NCBI GenBank assembly: GCA_944342125.1 | Contig: CALVMF010000072.1 | Span: 1 to 5,564, forward strand | Length of the DNA: 5,564 bases | Source of the DNA: an uncultured Bacilli bacterium | GTDB taxonomy: Bacteria; Bacillota_I; Bacilli_A; RFN20; CAG-826 | Direction of reading: 5' to 3' | Shown here: positions 1 to 5,362 of the stretch, piece by piece | How positions within the stretch are numbered: position 1 is the first letter of the stretch | Layout: each line of letters starts with the position of its first letter | Notes under the pieces: generated by a model | The model's database searches: none | The model's input: only the letters and a program-made list of their open reading frames with translations | What the model was told of the DNA's origin: nothing | Translations under genes and position numbers: made by a program

Positions 1-732
1 ATGGACGCAATTAATGGTAAAACTGTCACTATTCCTTTAACTTACGATGAAAAATGTTCTTCTTGTGGTGGAACTGGGGCTTTAAACGGCACCGAATATA
101 CAACCTGTCCAACTTGTAAAGGACGCGGAAGAGTTTTAACACAACAAAGAAGTATTTTTGGTATTATTCAACAAGAAAGTGTCTGTCCTGATTGTCATGG
201 AAGTGGCAAAAAAATCAAAACACCATGTCCAAATTGCGATGGAAAAGGCTATAACAGAGTTAAAAAAGAAATCGAAGTCAAAATTCCTGCTGGTATTCAA
301 TCTGGTCAACAAATTAGAGTTCAAGGCAAGGGTGAAAGAGGCTTAAATGGTGGAAATAACGGCGACTTATATATTGAAGTCGTAGTAGCTAAACACGAGT
401 TCTTCATTAGAGATGGTAACGATATTCATATCGATATTCCTTTAGATTTTATTGATGCTTGTTTAGGAACAACAATCAGCGTTCCAACAGTTTATGGAGA
501 AGCTGAACTTAAAATTAATCCAGGTACTCAACCAAACGACATTTTGACTTTAAAAGGAAAAGGTGTCAAAGATTTAAGAGGAAATGGATATGGAAATGAA
601 TACGTCCACATTATCTTAAAAACACCAACTTACCTTAATAAAGATCAAAAGAAAGCCCTTGAAGATTTTAAACACGCAACTAAGCAAGGCGATACTTTTT
701 TTGATAAATTTAAAAGAGCGTTTAAAAGTTAA
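1..732 (+). CDS. dnaJ: Chaperone protein DnaJ (Hsp40), C-terminal part, 5' end outside window
   Basis: Co-chaperone that delivers unfolded clients to DnaK and stimulates its ATPase in the cytoplasm. The frame is open from the window edge. The first codon is ATG, but the opening residues (DAINGKTVTIP) match the interior start of the DnaJ substrate-binding domain, so the J domain and Gly/Phe region, roughly the first 130 residues, lie upstream. Four CxxCxGxG zinc repeats are intact at visible residues 19-26, 36-43, 62-69 and 76-83, binding two zinc ions. The two C-terminal beta domains follow (IPAGIQSGQQIRV near 96-108, then the FIRDGNDIHIDIPL segment), ending in the dimerisation tail. It is the first visible gene of a plus-strand operon; the next gene starts 39 nt downstream. 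In Bacillota it normally follows hrcA-grpE-dnaK under HrcA/CIRCE control, but that region is not visible. Identity is certain; only the true start is missing. Confidence 0.97.
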   Translation: MDAINGKTVTIPLTYDEKCSSCGGTGALNGTEYTTCPTCKGRGRVLTQQRSIFGIIQQESVCPDCHGSGKKIKTPCPNCDGKGYNRVKKEIEVKIPAGIQSGQQIRVQGKGERGLNGGNNGDLYIEVVVAKHEFFIRDGNDIHIDIPLDFIDACLGTTISVPTVYGEAELKINPGTQPNDILTLKGKGVKDLRGNGYGNEYVHIILKTPTYLNKDQKKALEDFKHATKQGDTFFDKFKRAFKS

Positions 733-739
733 TCAATAA

Positions 740-757
740 GTTTTATACTAATAAAAC
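740..757 (+). repeat. Small AT-rich inverted repeat between dnaJ and the TM2 gene
   Basis: GTTTTAT (740-746) and ATAAAAC (751-757) form a perfect 7-bp stem with a 4-nt ACTA loop. It lies 8 nt after the dnaJ stop. No uninterrupted T-run follows directly, and the downstream gene starts only 14 nt later, so this is not a convincing terminator. It could be an mRNA processing or stability element separating dnaJ from the distal genes, or chance in AT-rich sequence. Confidence 0.3.
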
Positions 758-771
758 GAAGAGAAATTTTT

Positions 772-1218
772 ATGCCTAAATGTAGATTTTGCGGAGAAAA
801 TATTACAAAATTCGACAAAGAGATGTGTCCTTATTGCGGTGGGAAAAGACCTTTAGATGGGGTCGAAAATTTTACTGTTGATATAACGCAAACCATCAAT
901 ACCATCGATAAAGAAAAGGTTCAAAAATTTAAACAGCATAGCAAAGTAGTCAATGCTATTTTATGTATGTTTTTAGGAATTTTTGGGGCTGATAGTTATT
1001 ATCTTGGTTTTGCTAAATATGGAATCGTTCGCTTTTTAATCAATATCATTTATATTGTTGGCTTATTTTCTCTATTATATTTTTTACCAACAGGTTTAGG
1101 TTTACTTTATTCTATATTAATAAGTTTAGGGTCAAATTTTATAGTTTATTTTATAATTGGATTTATATCTTTATTTATTAATGGCAAAAAAGATTCTAAC
1201 GGAGTTTATTTAAGATAA
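772..1218 (+). CDS. Zinc-ribbon and TM2-domain membrane protein
   Basis: Small predicted membrane protein of 148 residues. The N-terminus has a zinc ribbon with C4-x2-C7 and C19-x2-C22-GG. A polar linker follows (about 25-56), then a TM2 domain: a basic lead-in (KQHSK), a first hydrophobic helix (about 59-71), the family turn GADSYYLG (72-79) and a second helix (about 84-103). A further hydrophobic stretch (about 109-135) may form one or two more helices, and the C-terminus is polar. TM2 proteins are widespread, but their bacterial function is largely unknown; the ribbon is probably cytoplasmic. The ATG at 772 has a weak GAAGAG ribosome site at 758-763. The stop shares one base with the rsmE start (TAATG), so the two are probably coupled. 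In Bacillus the equivalent operon position holds prmA. Domain call is firm; no function is assigned. Confidence 0.88.
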   Translation: MPKCRFCGENITKFDKEMCPYCGGKRPLDGVENFTVDITQTINTIDKEKVQKFKQHSKVVNAILCMFLGIFGADSYYLGFAKYGIVRFLINIIYIVGLFSLLYFLPTGLGLLYSILISLGSNFIVYFIIGFISLFINGKKDSNGVYLR

Positions 1219-1931
1219 TGCAAAGATATTTTGCTACTTTAGATAATGAAAAAAATATCGTCATTAACGATGACGATATTTTTCATATTCTCAAAGTTAT
1301 GAGAATGAAAATAGGTGAAAAATTTGAAATTAATGTCGATGGTGATTTAAAAATTGCTAAATTAACATCATTATCACCATTTAAATTTGAAGTAGTCGAA
1401 GAAAAAGATGAAAAGCACGAATTAAATGGTTATGTAAGACTTTTATATTGCTTACCAAAAGGCGATAAAATTGATTTAGTTATTCAAAAAGCGGTCGAAT
1501 TAGGTTGTAACGAGATCGTTTTAATAAATAGTGAGCGTTCGATTGCAAAAATAACAAGTGAAAACAAGGCGAAAAAGCTTTTGCGCTTTAATAAAATCAT
1601 TAAAGAAGCGAGTGAACAATCTAAAAGAAGTAAACTTTGCGTGTTAAAAGATGTGATAGAGTTTAAAGAAATAGCAAATTATTCTGCTGATTATTCTTTA
1701 ATTGCCTACGAAAATACTAATTTTACTAGTCAAGATTTAATTGAACTACTCCCTAAACTTAAAAATAAAACGATAAATGTGATAGTTGGAGCAGAAGGAG
1801 GCATCTCTAAAAGCGAATTAGAGATTGCAAAAAAGACAAAATATCAAGAAATATCCCTTGGTAAAAGAATTTTAAGAAGCGAAACCGCTTGTATTTTTAT
1901 TCTTTCGCTAATATCTTTATACTTAGATTAA
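1218..1931 (+). CDS. rsmE: 16S rRNA (uracil-1498-N3)-methyltransferase RsmE
   Basis: SAM-dependent methyltransferase that makes m3U1498 in helix 44 of 16S rRNA, acting on the assembled 30S subunit. The length of 237 residues is normal. It opens with the family start MQRYF, followed by HILKVMRMKIG (23-33) of the N-terminal PUA-like RNA-binding domain. The SPOUT domain shows KGDKIDLVIQKAVELG (81-96), NSERS (104-108), EASEQSKR (130-137), the cofactor loop VGAEGG (190-195) and the C-terminal knot LGKRILRSETA (214-224). The cofactor loop has Ala192 where most relatives have Pro (GPEGG), a modest deviation. The ATG overlaps the preceding stop by one base; the nearest GGAG (1201-1204) is 13 nt upstream, which is long, so coupling to the TM2 gene is likely. 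A strong hairpin lies in its early codons (see 1251-1283). The neighbourhood matches the Bacillus dnaJ-prmA-rsmE-mtaB operon without prmA. Confidence 0.95.
   Translation: MQRYFATLDNEKNIVINDDDIFHILKVMRMKIGEKFEINVDGDLKIAKLTSLSPFKFEVVEEKDEKHELNGYVRLLYCLPKGDKIDLVIQKAVELGCNEIVLINSERSIAKITSENKAKKLLRFNKIIKEASEQSKRSKLCVLKDVIEFKEIANYSADYSLIAYENTNFTSQDLIELLPKLKNKTINVIVGAEGGISKSELEIAKKTKYQEISLGKRILRSETACIFILSLISLYLD
1251..1283 (+). promoter_or_regulatory. Terminator-like perfect hairpin inside the 5' end of rsmE
   Basis: The left arm 1251-1264 (AAAAATATCGTCAT) and right arm 1270-1283 (ATGACGATATTTTT) are perfect reverse complements over 14 bp, with a 5-nt TAACG loop. The right arm ends in five T, so the RNA has the outline of an intrinsic terminator, although the U-run also pairs with the A-run. 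It begins 33 nt into rsmE, about codons 12-22. Bases 1225-1232 (GATATTTT) can instead pair with 1252-1259 (AAAATATC), giving a weaker alternative fold that would take up the left arm. A second 7-bp hairpin follows (1287-1293 with 1300-1306). The structure is seen directly; a regulatory role is inference, because translating ribosomes would normally melt it. Confidence 0.4.
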
Positions 1932-1936
1932 TAATT

Positions 1937-2698
1937 ATGGGTGAAATTTATAACATTTTAAAAAGAGAAAGAAACAAAAAAGGTATCTATAATTGTAGCG
2001 AAATGACCTTTTTTAGGAACTTTAAGGGTATTTTAAAAAGCAACCCTATTTTTAATAAGTATCTTGAAATCGATAATGATTTCGATATTATTCGTGCAAA
2101 TATAATTATAAAAAGCATCATCAACAAAGATGAGCTTGATAACATTATAAATGATATGTATATTGCAAACGCTAATGTAGGCGTTGAATCTATCAAAGAC
2201 GATATTAAAGAAAAAATTAGCGACTTACCTTATATTTCTTACGACAATTTTAAGATTTACATACCATTTTTTAATAAAGCAACCAATATTATTTACTCAA
2301 ATGAAAGTGAAAAAATGTTTCAATATCCTTACGTTAGTTTGTTTAAAAAGTTTGAACCTTTTTTTGTCGATGCTTTTGAAACCTATAATATTGATTTATT
2401 CAATTCGCTTTTTACACAACTTGTAAAAATATCTGAATCCAATACAAGCGTTGCTTTTTATCATTATGACTTTAATGCAATTTTTATTATCAATAGGCAA
2501 GGGACACTTGATAATATCATCTATTTATTTGATAAACATATGAAAAATCCTCATAAGTATAATATTATCGAAAAAGTGAGGCCTTTAGTTAACGCTTATT
2601 ACGATAATGATCTAAGTCTTTTTATCTATTTACTATATAAAAACGACTTGGTCAGTTATTATGTTTTCAGAAAAATCTGTAAATTATATCAAGTATGA
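1937..2698 (+). CDS. Conserved-position protein of unknown function (253 aa)
   Basis: I do not recognise this protein. From the ATG at 1937 it has 253 residues and is rich in Ile, Asn, Tyr, Phe and Lys, with no Trp and only two Cys. It has no signal peptide or clear membrane segment, so it is probably cytoplasmic. The N-terminal third looks helical and charged (KRERNKK near residues 9-15; KDELDNIINDMY near the end of that third). The rest is mixed and aromatic-rich. No nucleotide-binding, zinc, methyltransferase or nuclease motif is visible, so it is not a diverged PrmA. The ATG was preferred to a TTG at 1889, which would overlap the conserved RsmE C-terminus by 43 nt. It starts 5 nt after the rsmE stop without a Shine-Dalgarno sequence, and its TGA overlaps the mtaB ATG (ATGA). 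Translation is probably coupled at both ends. The operon position suggests a link with RNA modification or ribosome work, but this is only inference. Confidence 0.8.
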   Translation: MGEIYNILKRERNKKGIYNCSEMTFFRNFKGILKSNPIFNKYLEIDNDFDIIRANIIIKSIINKDELDNIINDMYIANANVGVESIKDDIKEKISDLPYISYDNFKIYIPFFNKATNIIYSNESEKMFQYPYVSLFKKFEPFFVDAFETYNIDLFNSLFTQLVKISESNTSVAFYHYDFNAIFIINRQGTLDNIIYLFDKHMKNPHKYNIIEKVRPLVNAYYDNDLSLFIYLLYKNDLVSYYVFRKICKLYQV

Positions 2699-3987
2699 CA
2701 ATTTTAATTAGTTTTTTAGGATGTAAAGTTAATAGTTATGAAGTTGAAGCTGTCGCTGAAACTTTTTTAAAAAACGGGTTTACGTTTTTTGATGAAAAAA
2801 AAGATGATTCACCAACAGTTATTATTTTAAATACATGTGCGGTTACTAAAACAAGCGTTACTAAAGATAAAAAAGAAATAAAACAATTAAGAAAAAAATA
2901 TCCAACCTCATGCCTTGTTGTTATGGGTTGCTATGCTCAATTTGGATATAAAGAAATTGAAGAAAAATATGGTGCCGATATCGTAATAGGCACTTCAAAT
3001 CGTGAGAAAATATTTGAACTTGTAACTCAATTTTTAAAAGATCATAAAAAAATCGCTTTACACGACCAAAATAACAACATTAAAAAATATGAAAGATTAT
3101 TTTTGACTTCGAGTTATTTAACAACTAGAGCATATGTAAAGATTCAAGATGGATGCAATAATTTTTGTAGCTATTGTCTCATTCCTTATGTTAGGGGTCG
3201 TTCAAGAAGTAGAGACAAGGACGATATTTTATTGGAAATTAAAAATCTAATTAATAACGGCATAAAAGAAGTGGTTTTAACTGGTATTGATATGTCTAGT
3301 TATGGCCTTGATAGAAACGATGATGTAAATTTTAGCGACCTTATCGAACTTATTTTAATAAATTTTCCAAGTTTATATCGATTAAGAATCTCTTCTTTAG
3401 AGGAGAGTCAAATCGATGATAAATTTATGATGCTACTTTCAAAATATAAGAACCTTGCTAATCATCTTCATATTCCTCTTCAAAGCGGAAGTGAAAAGGT
3501 TGTTAAAAGAATGAATCGTAAATACAATCTTCTTTCTTTTGAGGAAAAAATTAATAGGATTCGTTCAATCAGACCTGATATTTCAATTACAACTGATGTA
3601 ATAGTTGGCTTTCCTGGTGAAAATGAAGAAGATTTTATGGATACATATAATTTTTGTAAAAAAGTCAACTTTTCTAAAATCCATGTTTTTCCATATTCTG
3701 AAAGGGAAGGTACGGTTGCTACAAAATTAGATAATAAAGTATCGCCAACTACTAAAAAAGAAAGAGTACAAAGACTTTTAGATTTATCAAAAAACTTAGA
3801 AGAAAACTATATATCTAAATTTTTAAATAAGGACATTGAATTTTTGTTCGAAGATTTTATAGCTCAAAGACAATCTTATAGAGGTCATAGTTCCAATTAT
3901 TTGGAGTGTGAATTTGCCTCACAAGAAGATCTTACAAATAAAGTTAAAACTATTAGATTTACTAAGGATAATTTTAAATATTTTTGA
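2695..3987 (+). CDS. mtaB: tRNA (N6-threonylcarbamoyladenosine-37-C2)-methylthiotransferase MtaB
   Basis: Radical-SAM enzyme that converts t6A37 to ms2t6A37 in tRNAs reading ANN codons, using two [4Fe-4S] clusters. The N-terminal methylthiotransferase domain supplies three cluster cysteines, C10 (LGCKVNSYE), C48 (NTCAVT) and C79 (MGCYAQ). The radical-SAM motif is C154-x3-C158-x2-C161 (GCNNFCSYC), followed by IPYVRGRSRSR. Later core motifs are HIPLQSGS (259-266) and TTDVIVGFPGE (299-309). A C-terminal TRAM RNA-binding domain (about 370-427) contains YRGHSSNYLE. The early start SFLGCKVN and the basic VRGRSRSR segment favour MtaB over MiaB. At 430 residues it is near the family norm of about 430-450. 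The ATG overlaps the upstream stop by 4 nt and has no Shine-Dalgarno sequence, so it is probably translated by reinitiation. It is the last gene of the operon, as mtaB is after rsmE in Bacillus. The TGA stop lies inside a palindrome (3980-4000). Confidence 0.95.
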   Translation: MTILISFLGCKVNSYEVEAVAETFLKNGFTFFDEKKDDSPTVIILNTCAVTKTSVTKDKKEIKQLRKKYPTSCLVVMGCYAQFGYKEIEEKYGADIVIGTSNREKIFELVTQFLKDHKKIALHDQNNNIKKYERLFLTSSYLTTRAYVKIQDGCNNFCSYCLIPYVRGRSRSRDKDDILLEIKNLINNGIKEVVLTGIDMSSYGLDRNDDVNFSDLIELILINFPSLYRLRISSLEESQIDDKFMMLLSKYKNLANHLHIPLQSGSEKVVKRMNRKYNLLSFEEKINRIRSIRPDISITTDVIVGFPGENEEDFMDTYNFCKKVNFSKIHVFPYSEREGTVATKLDNKVSPTTKKERVQRLLDLSKNLEENYISKFLNKDIEFLFEDFIAQRQSYRGHSSNYLECEFASQEDLTNKVKTIRFTKDNFKYF

Positions 3988-4000
3988 CAATGTCAAAAAT
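3980..4000. repeat. 21-bp palindrome spanning the mtaB stop codon
   Basis: Arms ATTTTTGACA (3980-3989) and TGTCAAAAAT (3991-4000) are perfect reverse complements around a single A at 3990. As RNA this gives a 9-bp stem with a 3-nt loop; as DNA it is a symmetric protein-binding-type site. No T-run follows on either strand, so it is not a terminator by itself. The left arm contains TTGACA (3984-3989), which lies exactly 17 nt before TACGAT (4007-4012), a possible weak second promoter for rpmF. It may be an operator or the first of two tandem 3'-end hairpins after mtaB. I cannot assign a cognate regulator. Confidence 0.45.
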
Positions 4001-4002
4001 CT

Positions 4003-4029
4003 AAAATACGATAACCATCGTTATTTTTT
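4003..4029 (+). terminator. Probable intrinsic terminator of the dnaJ-mtaB operon
   Basis: The left arm 4003-4012 (AAAATACGAT) pairs with 4017-4027 with one bulged T (4022), leaving an AACC loop; the transcript then has six consecutive U (4024-4029). An alternative shorter stem, ATAAC (4011-4015) with GTTAT (4020-4024), ends at the same T-run. Either fold fits rho-independent termination 16 nt after the mtaB stop and before the rpmF promoter. The stem is AT-rich, so termination may be partial. Confidence 0.6.
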
Positions 4030-4059
4030 GGTAAATTTTAAAATTTATCAAAGTAAAAT

Positions 4060-4087
4060 TTGACATAAAATTCCATTTAGGTATAAT
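4060..4087 (+). promoter_or_regulatory. Consensus sigma-A-type promoter of rpmF
   Basis: A perfect -35 box TTGACA (4060-4065) and a perfect -10 box TATAAT (4082-4087) are separated by 16 bp. Transcription should begin near 4094, giving a leader of only about 19 nt. The sequence upstream is almost pure A/T and includes a perfect 16-bp palindrome, TAAATTTT/AAAATTTA (4032-4047), plus repeated AAAATT tracts, which could act as an UP-like element. No TG extension is present. Such strength suits a ribosomal protein gene. No operator was identified. Confidence 0.88.
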
Positions 4088-4096
4088 TATCGAGGT

Positions 4097-4103
4097 AAAG
4101 GAG
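4097..4103 (+). promoter_or_regulatory. Strong ribosome binding site of rpmF
   Basis: AAAGGAG is placed 9 nt before the ATG at 4113. It fixes the start of this short gene and contrasts with the upstream operon genes, which lack such a site. Confidence 0.85.
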
Positions 4104-4112
4104 ATTTTAATT

Positions 4113-4289
4113 ATGGCAGTCCCATTTAGAAGAACTAGTAAAACAACAAAAAGAATGAGAAGAACACACTTCAAATTACATGCAACAGGTCTTACAACTT
4201 GTTCAAATTGTGGTGCAACAATCAAATCACACACTGTTTGCCCAAAATGTGGTTATTATGATGGCAAACAAGTAGTCAAAAAAGACTAA
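4113..4289 (+). CDS. rpmF: 50S ribosomal protein L32, zinc-binding form
   Basis: Structural protein of the large ribosomal subunit. The 58 codons are normal for the family (about 56-60). The sequence begins MAVPFRRTSKTTKRMRRTHF, the typical bacterial L32 start with a basic RNA-binding tail. It then has a zinc ribbon, C30-x2-C33 and C43-x2-C46 (CSNCGATIKSHTVCPKC), so this is the four-cysteine C+ form rather than the zinc-independent paralogue induced by Zur in some species. It ends GKQVVKKD and TAA. The gene has its own promoter, ribosome site and terminator, so it is monocistronic. In many bacteria rpmF follows the yceD/DUF177 gene; here mtaB is upstream instead. Identity is certain. Confidence 0.97.
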   Translation: MAVPFRRTSKTTKRMRRTHFKLHATGLTTCSNCGATIKSHTVCPKCGYYDGKQVVKKD

Positions 4290-4319
4290 TTTTGATTAAA
4301 TTTCATTTGATAAATTACC

Positions 4320-4350
4320 AAAACATCTCAAAACTATGAGATGTTTTTTT
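4320..4350 (+). terminator. Strong intrinsic terminator after rpmF
   Basis: An 11-bp perfect stem pairs 4320-4330 with 4337-4347 (core ACATCTCA / TGAGATGT) around a 6-nt AAACTA loop, and seven consecutive T (4344-4350) form the tail. It lies 30 nt after the rpmF stop. The oxidoreductase gene starts only 25 nt beyond the T-run, so that gene must have its own promoter in the short gap or depend on read-through. Confidence 0.93.
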
Positions 4351-4360
4351 ATGCTCAAAA

Positions 4361-4369
4361 TGTTAAAAT
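4361..4369 (+). promoter_or_regulatory. Extended -10 promoter of the oxidoreductase gene, probably leaderless
   Basis: TGT-TAAAAT is a TGn extension plus a 5-of-6 -10 box (TAAAAT, 4364-4369). A start point 7 nt after the box falls on the A of the ATG at 4376. No convincing -35 hexamer lies 16-18 nt upstream, where the rpmF terminator tail sits; extended -10 promoters can work without one. There is no Shine-Dalgarno sequence before the gene, which agrees with a leaderless transcript. Prediction from sequence only. Confidence 0.55.
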
Positions 4370-4375
4370 TTTACC

Positions 4376-5362
4376 ATGAATATAGGTTTTTTAGGTTGTT
4401 CGAAAATAGGTGTTGCAGCCTTAACATCAATAAAGAATTATAAAGAAGCTACATTATATGCATGTGCTTCTAGAGTGTTAAATAAAGCGGAAGAATATAA
4501 AAATAAATACGGTTTTGAACGCGCTTATGGTTCTTATGAAGAGCTAGTTAATGATCCAAACGTTGACCTTATTTACATTTCAACTATTACATCATTACAT
4601 TATGAGCATGCAAAACTATGTTTAGAGCATAATAAACCATGCTTAGTCGAAAAACCTTTTACAACTAACGCTAAAGAAGCAGAAGAGTTATTTAAACTAT
4701 CGAAGAGTAAAAATATCTTTGTTGGTGAAGCGATGTGGACTAGATATATGCCTTCAAGAGGTATCATAAATAACATTCTTCAAAGTGGTGTAATCGGTGA
4801 TATCTATATGCTATCTGCCAATTTATCGTATAAGATAGATGGCGTTGAACGACTCATTAAAAAAGATTTAGGTGGTGGAATCTTATACGATTGTGGCGTT
4901 TATCCTATTAATTTTGCTTTTATGATATTAGGAAGCGACTATAAAAATTTAAAATCGACCATGATTTTTAAAGGCAAGGGAGTTGATGAAACAACGCTTA
5001 TAAATATATTTTATAAAAACGGCATCGTAGCAAATTTATATACTTCAATGAATGGTAATTCAGATCGAAACGGATTTGTTTATGGAAGTAGAGGCTATTT
5101 AAAAGTTGATAACATTAATAATCCATCATTAATAGAAATTTACGGAAAAGTTGATGAAAATAGTGGCTCCAATGCAATGGAGTTAAAGAATAGTATACGA
5201 ATAAAAGAAGATGTGAATGGCATGGAATATGAATTTTATGAATCCATATTGGCCATAAAATCCAAAATTATCGAACCTGTATCTATGCCACATTCAGAGA
5301 CAATTAAAGTGCTCAAATTAATAGATAAAGTTAAATCTAGTAGTTTTATAGTAGATAATTAG
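4376..5362 (+). CDS. Gfo/Idh/MocA-family NAD(P)-dependent oxidoreductase
   Basis: Cytoplasmic dehydrogenase of 328 residues, the usual family size; the substrate is probably a sugar, polyol or related hydroxy compound but cannot be named. The N-terminal Rossmann fold begins at once with IGFLGCSKIG (3-12), where Ser9 replaces the usual second Gly. Then come SYEELVNDPNVDLIYIST (53-70), the EKP motif (92-94) with the likely catalytic Lys93, and GEAMWTRYMPS (117-127). The C-terminal domain has GGGILYDCGVYPINF (166-180), with Asp172 and Tyr176 where many relatives have His. The MWTRY and Tyr features resemble the dihydrodiol dehydrogenase-like branch. ATG 4376 is the only possible start: an in-frame TAA at 4364-4366 closes the frame upstream, and a later start would delete the nucleotide-binding strand. 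No ribosome site precedes it. It contains the only TGG (Trp121) I see in the window's genes. deoC follows after 39 nt and may be co-transcribed. Confidence 0.93.
   Translation: MNIGFLGCSKIGVAALTSIKNYKEATLYACASRVLNKAEEYKNKYGFERAYGSYEELVNDPNVDLIYISTITSLHYEHAKLCLEHNKPCLVEKPFTTNAKEAEELFKLSKSKNIFVGEAMWTRYMPSRGIINNILQSGVIGDIYMLSANLSYKIDGVERLIKKDLGGGILYDCGVYPINFAFMILGSDYKNLKSTMIFKGKGVDETTLINIFYKNGIVANLYTSMNGNSDRNGFVYGSRGYLKVDNINNPSLIEIYGKVDENSGSNAMELKNSIRIKEDVNGMEYEFYESILAIKSKIIEPVSMPHSETIKVLKLIDKVKSSSFIVDN

Noticed and set aside
1..3. ATG at the window edge as the true start of DnaJ
   Set aside because: A start here would leave no J domain or Gly/Phe region; the following residues match the middle of DnaJ, so it is an internal Met.
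709..728. Direct repeat TTTAAAAG at the end of dnaJ
   Set aside because: It results from repeated Phe-Lys codons in the DnaJ tail.
1889..1936. TTG start that would lengthen the unknown gene by 16 residues
   Set aside because: It would overlap the conserved RsmE C-terminus by 43 nt; the ATG at 1937 sits just after the rsmE stop and fits coupling.
1987..2426. Short frames on both strands inside the unknown gene (62-80 residues)
   Set aside because: They are shadow frames with no ribosome sites or motifs, inside a gene tightly linked to its neighbours.
4032..4047. Perfect 16-bp palindrome TAAATTTT/AAAATTTA upstream of rpmF as an operator
   Set aside because: It is pure A/T in a region of pure A/T tracts, so low complexity explains it; kept only as a possible UP-like element.
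4001..4234. 77-residue minus-strand open frame opposite rpmF and its promoter
   Set aside because: It lies antisense to the certain L32 gene, covers the promoter and terminator, and has no family resemblance.
4113..4289. Zur-controlled alternative L32
   Set aside because: All four zinc cysteines are present, which is the zinc-dependent form, and no Zur-type box was seen upstream.
4291..4311. Repeated TTTGAT between the rpmF stop and terminator
   Set aside because: Two six-base AT-rich matches 15 nt apart are expected by chance, and they lack partner promoter or operator elements.
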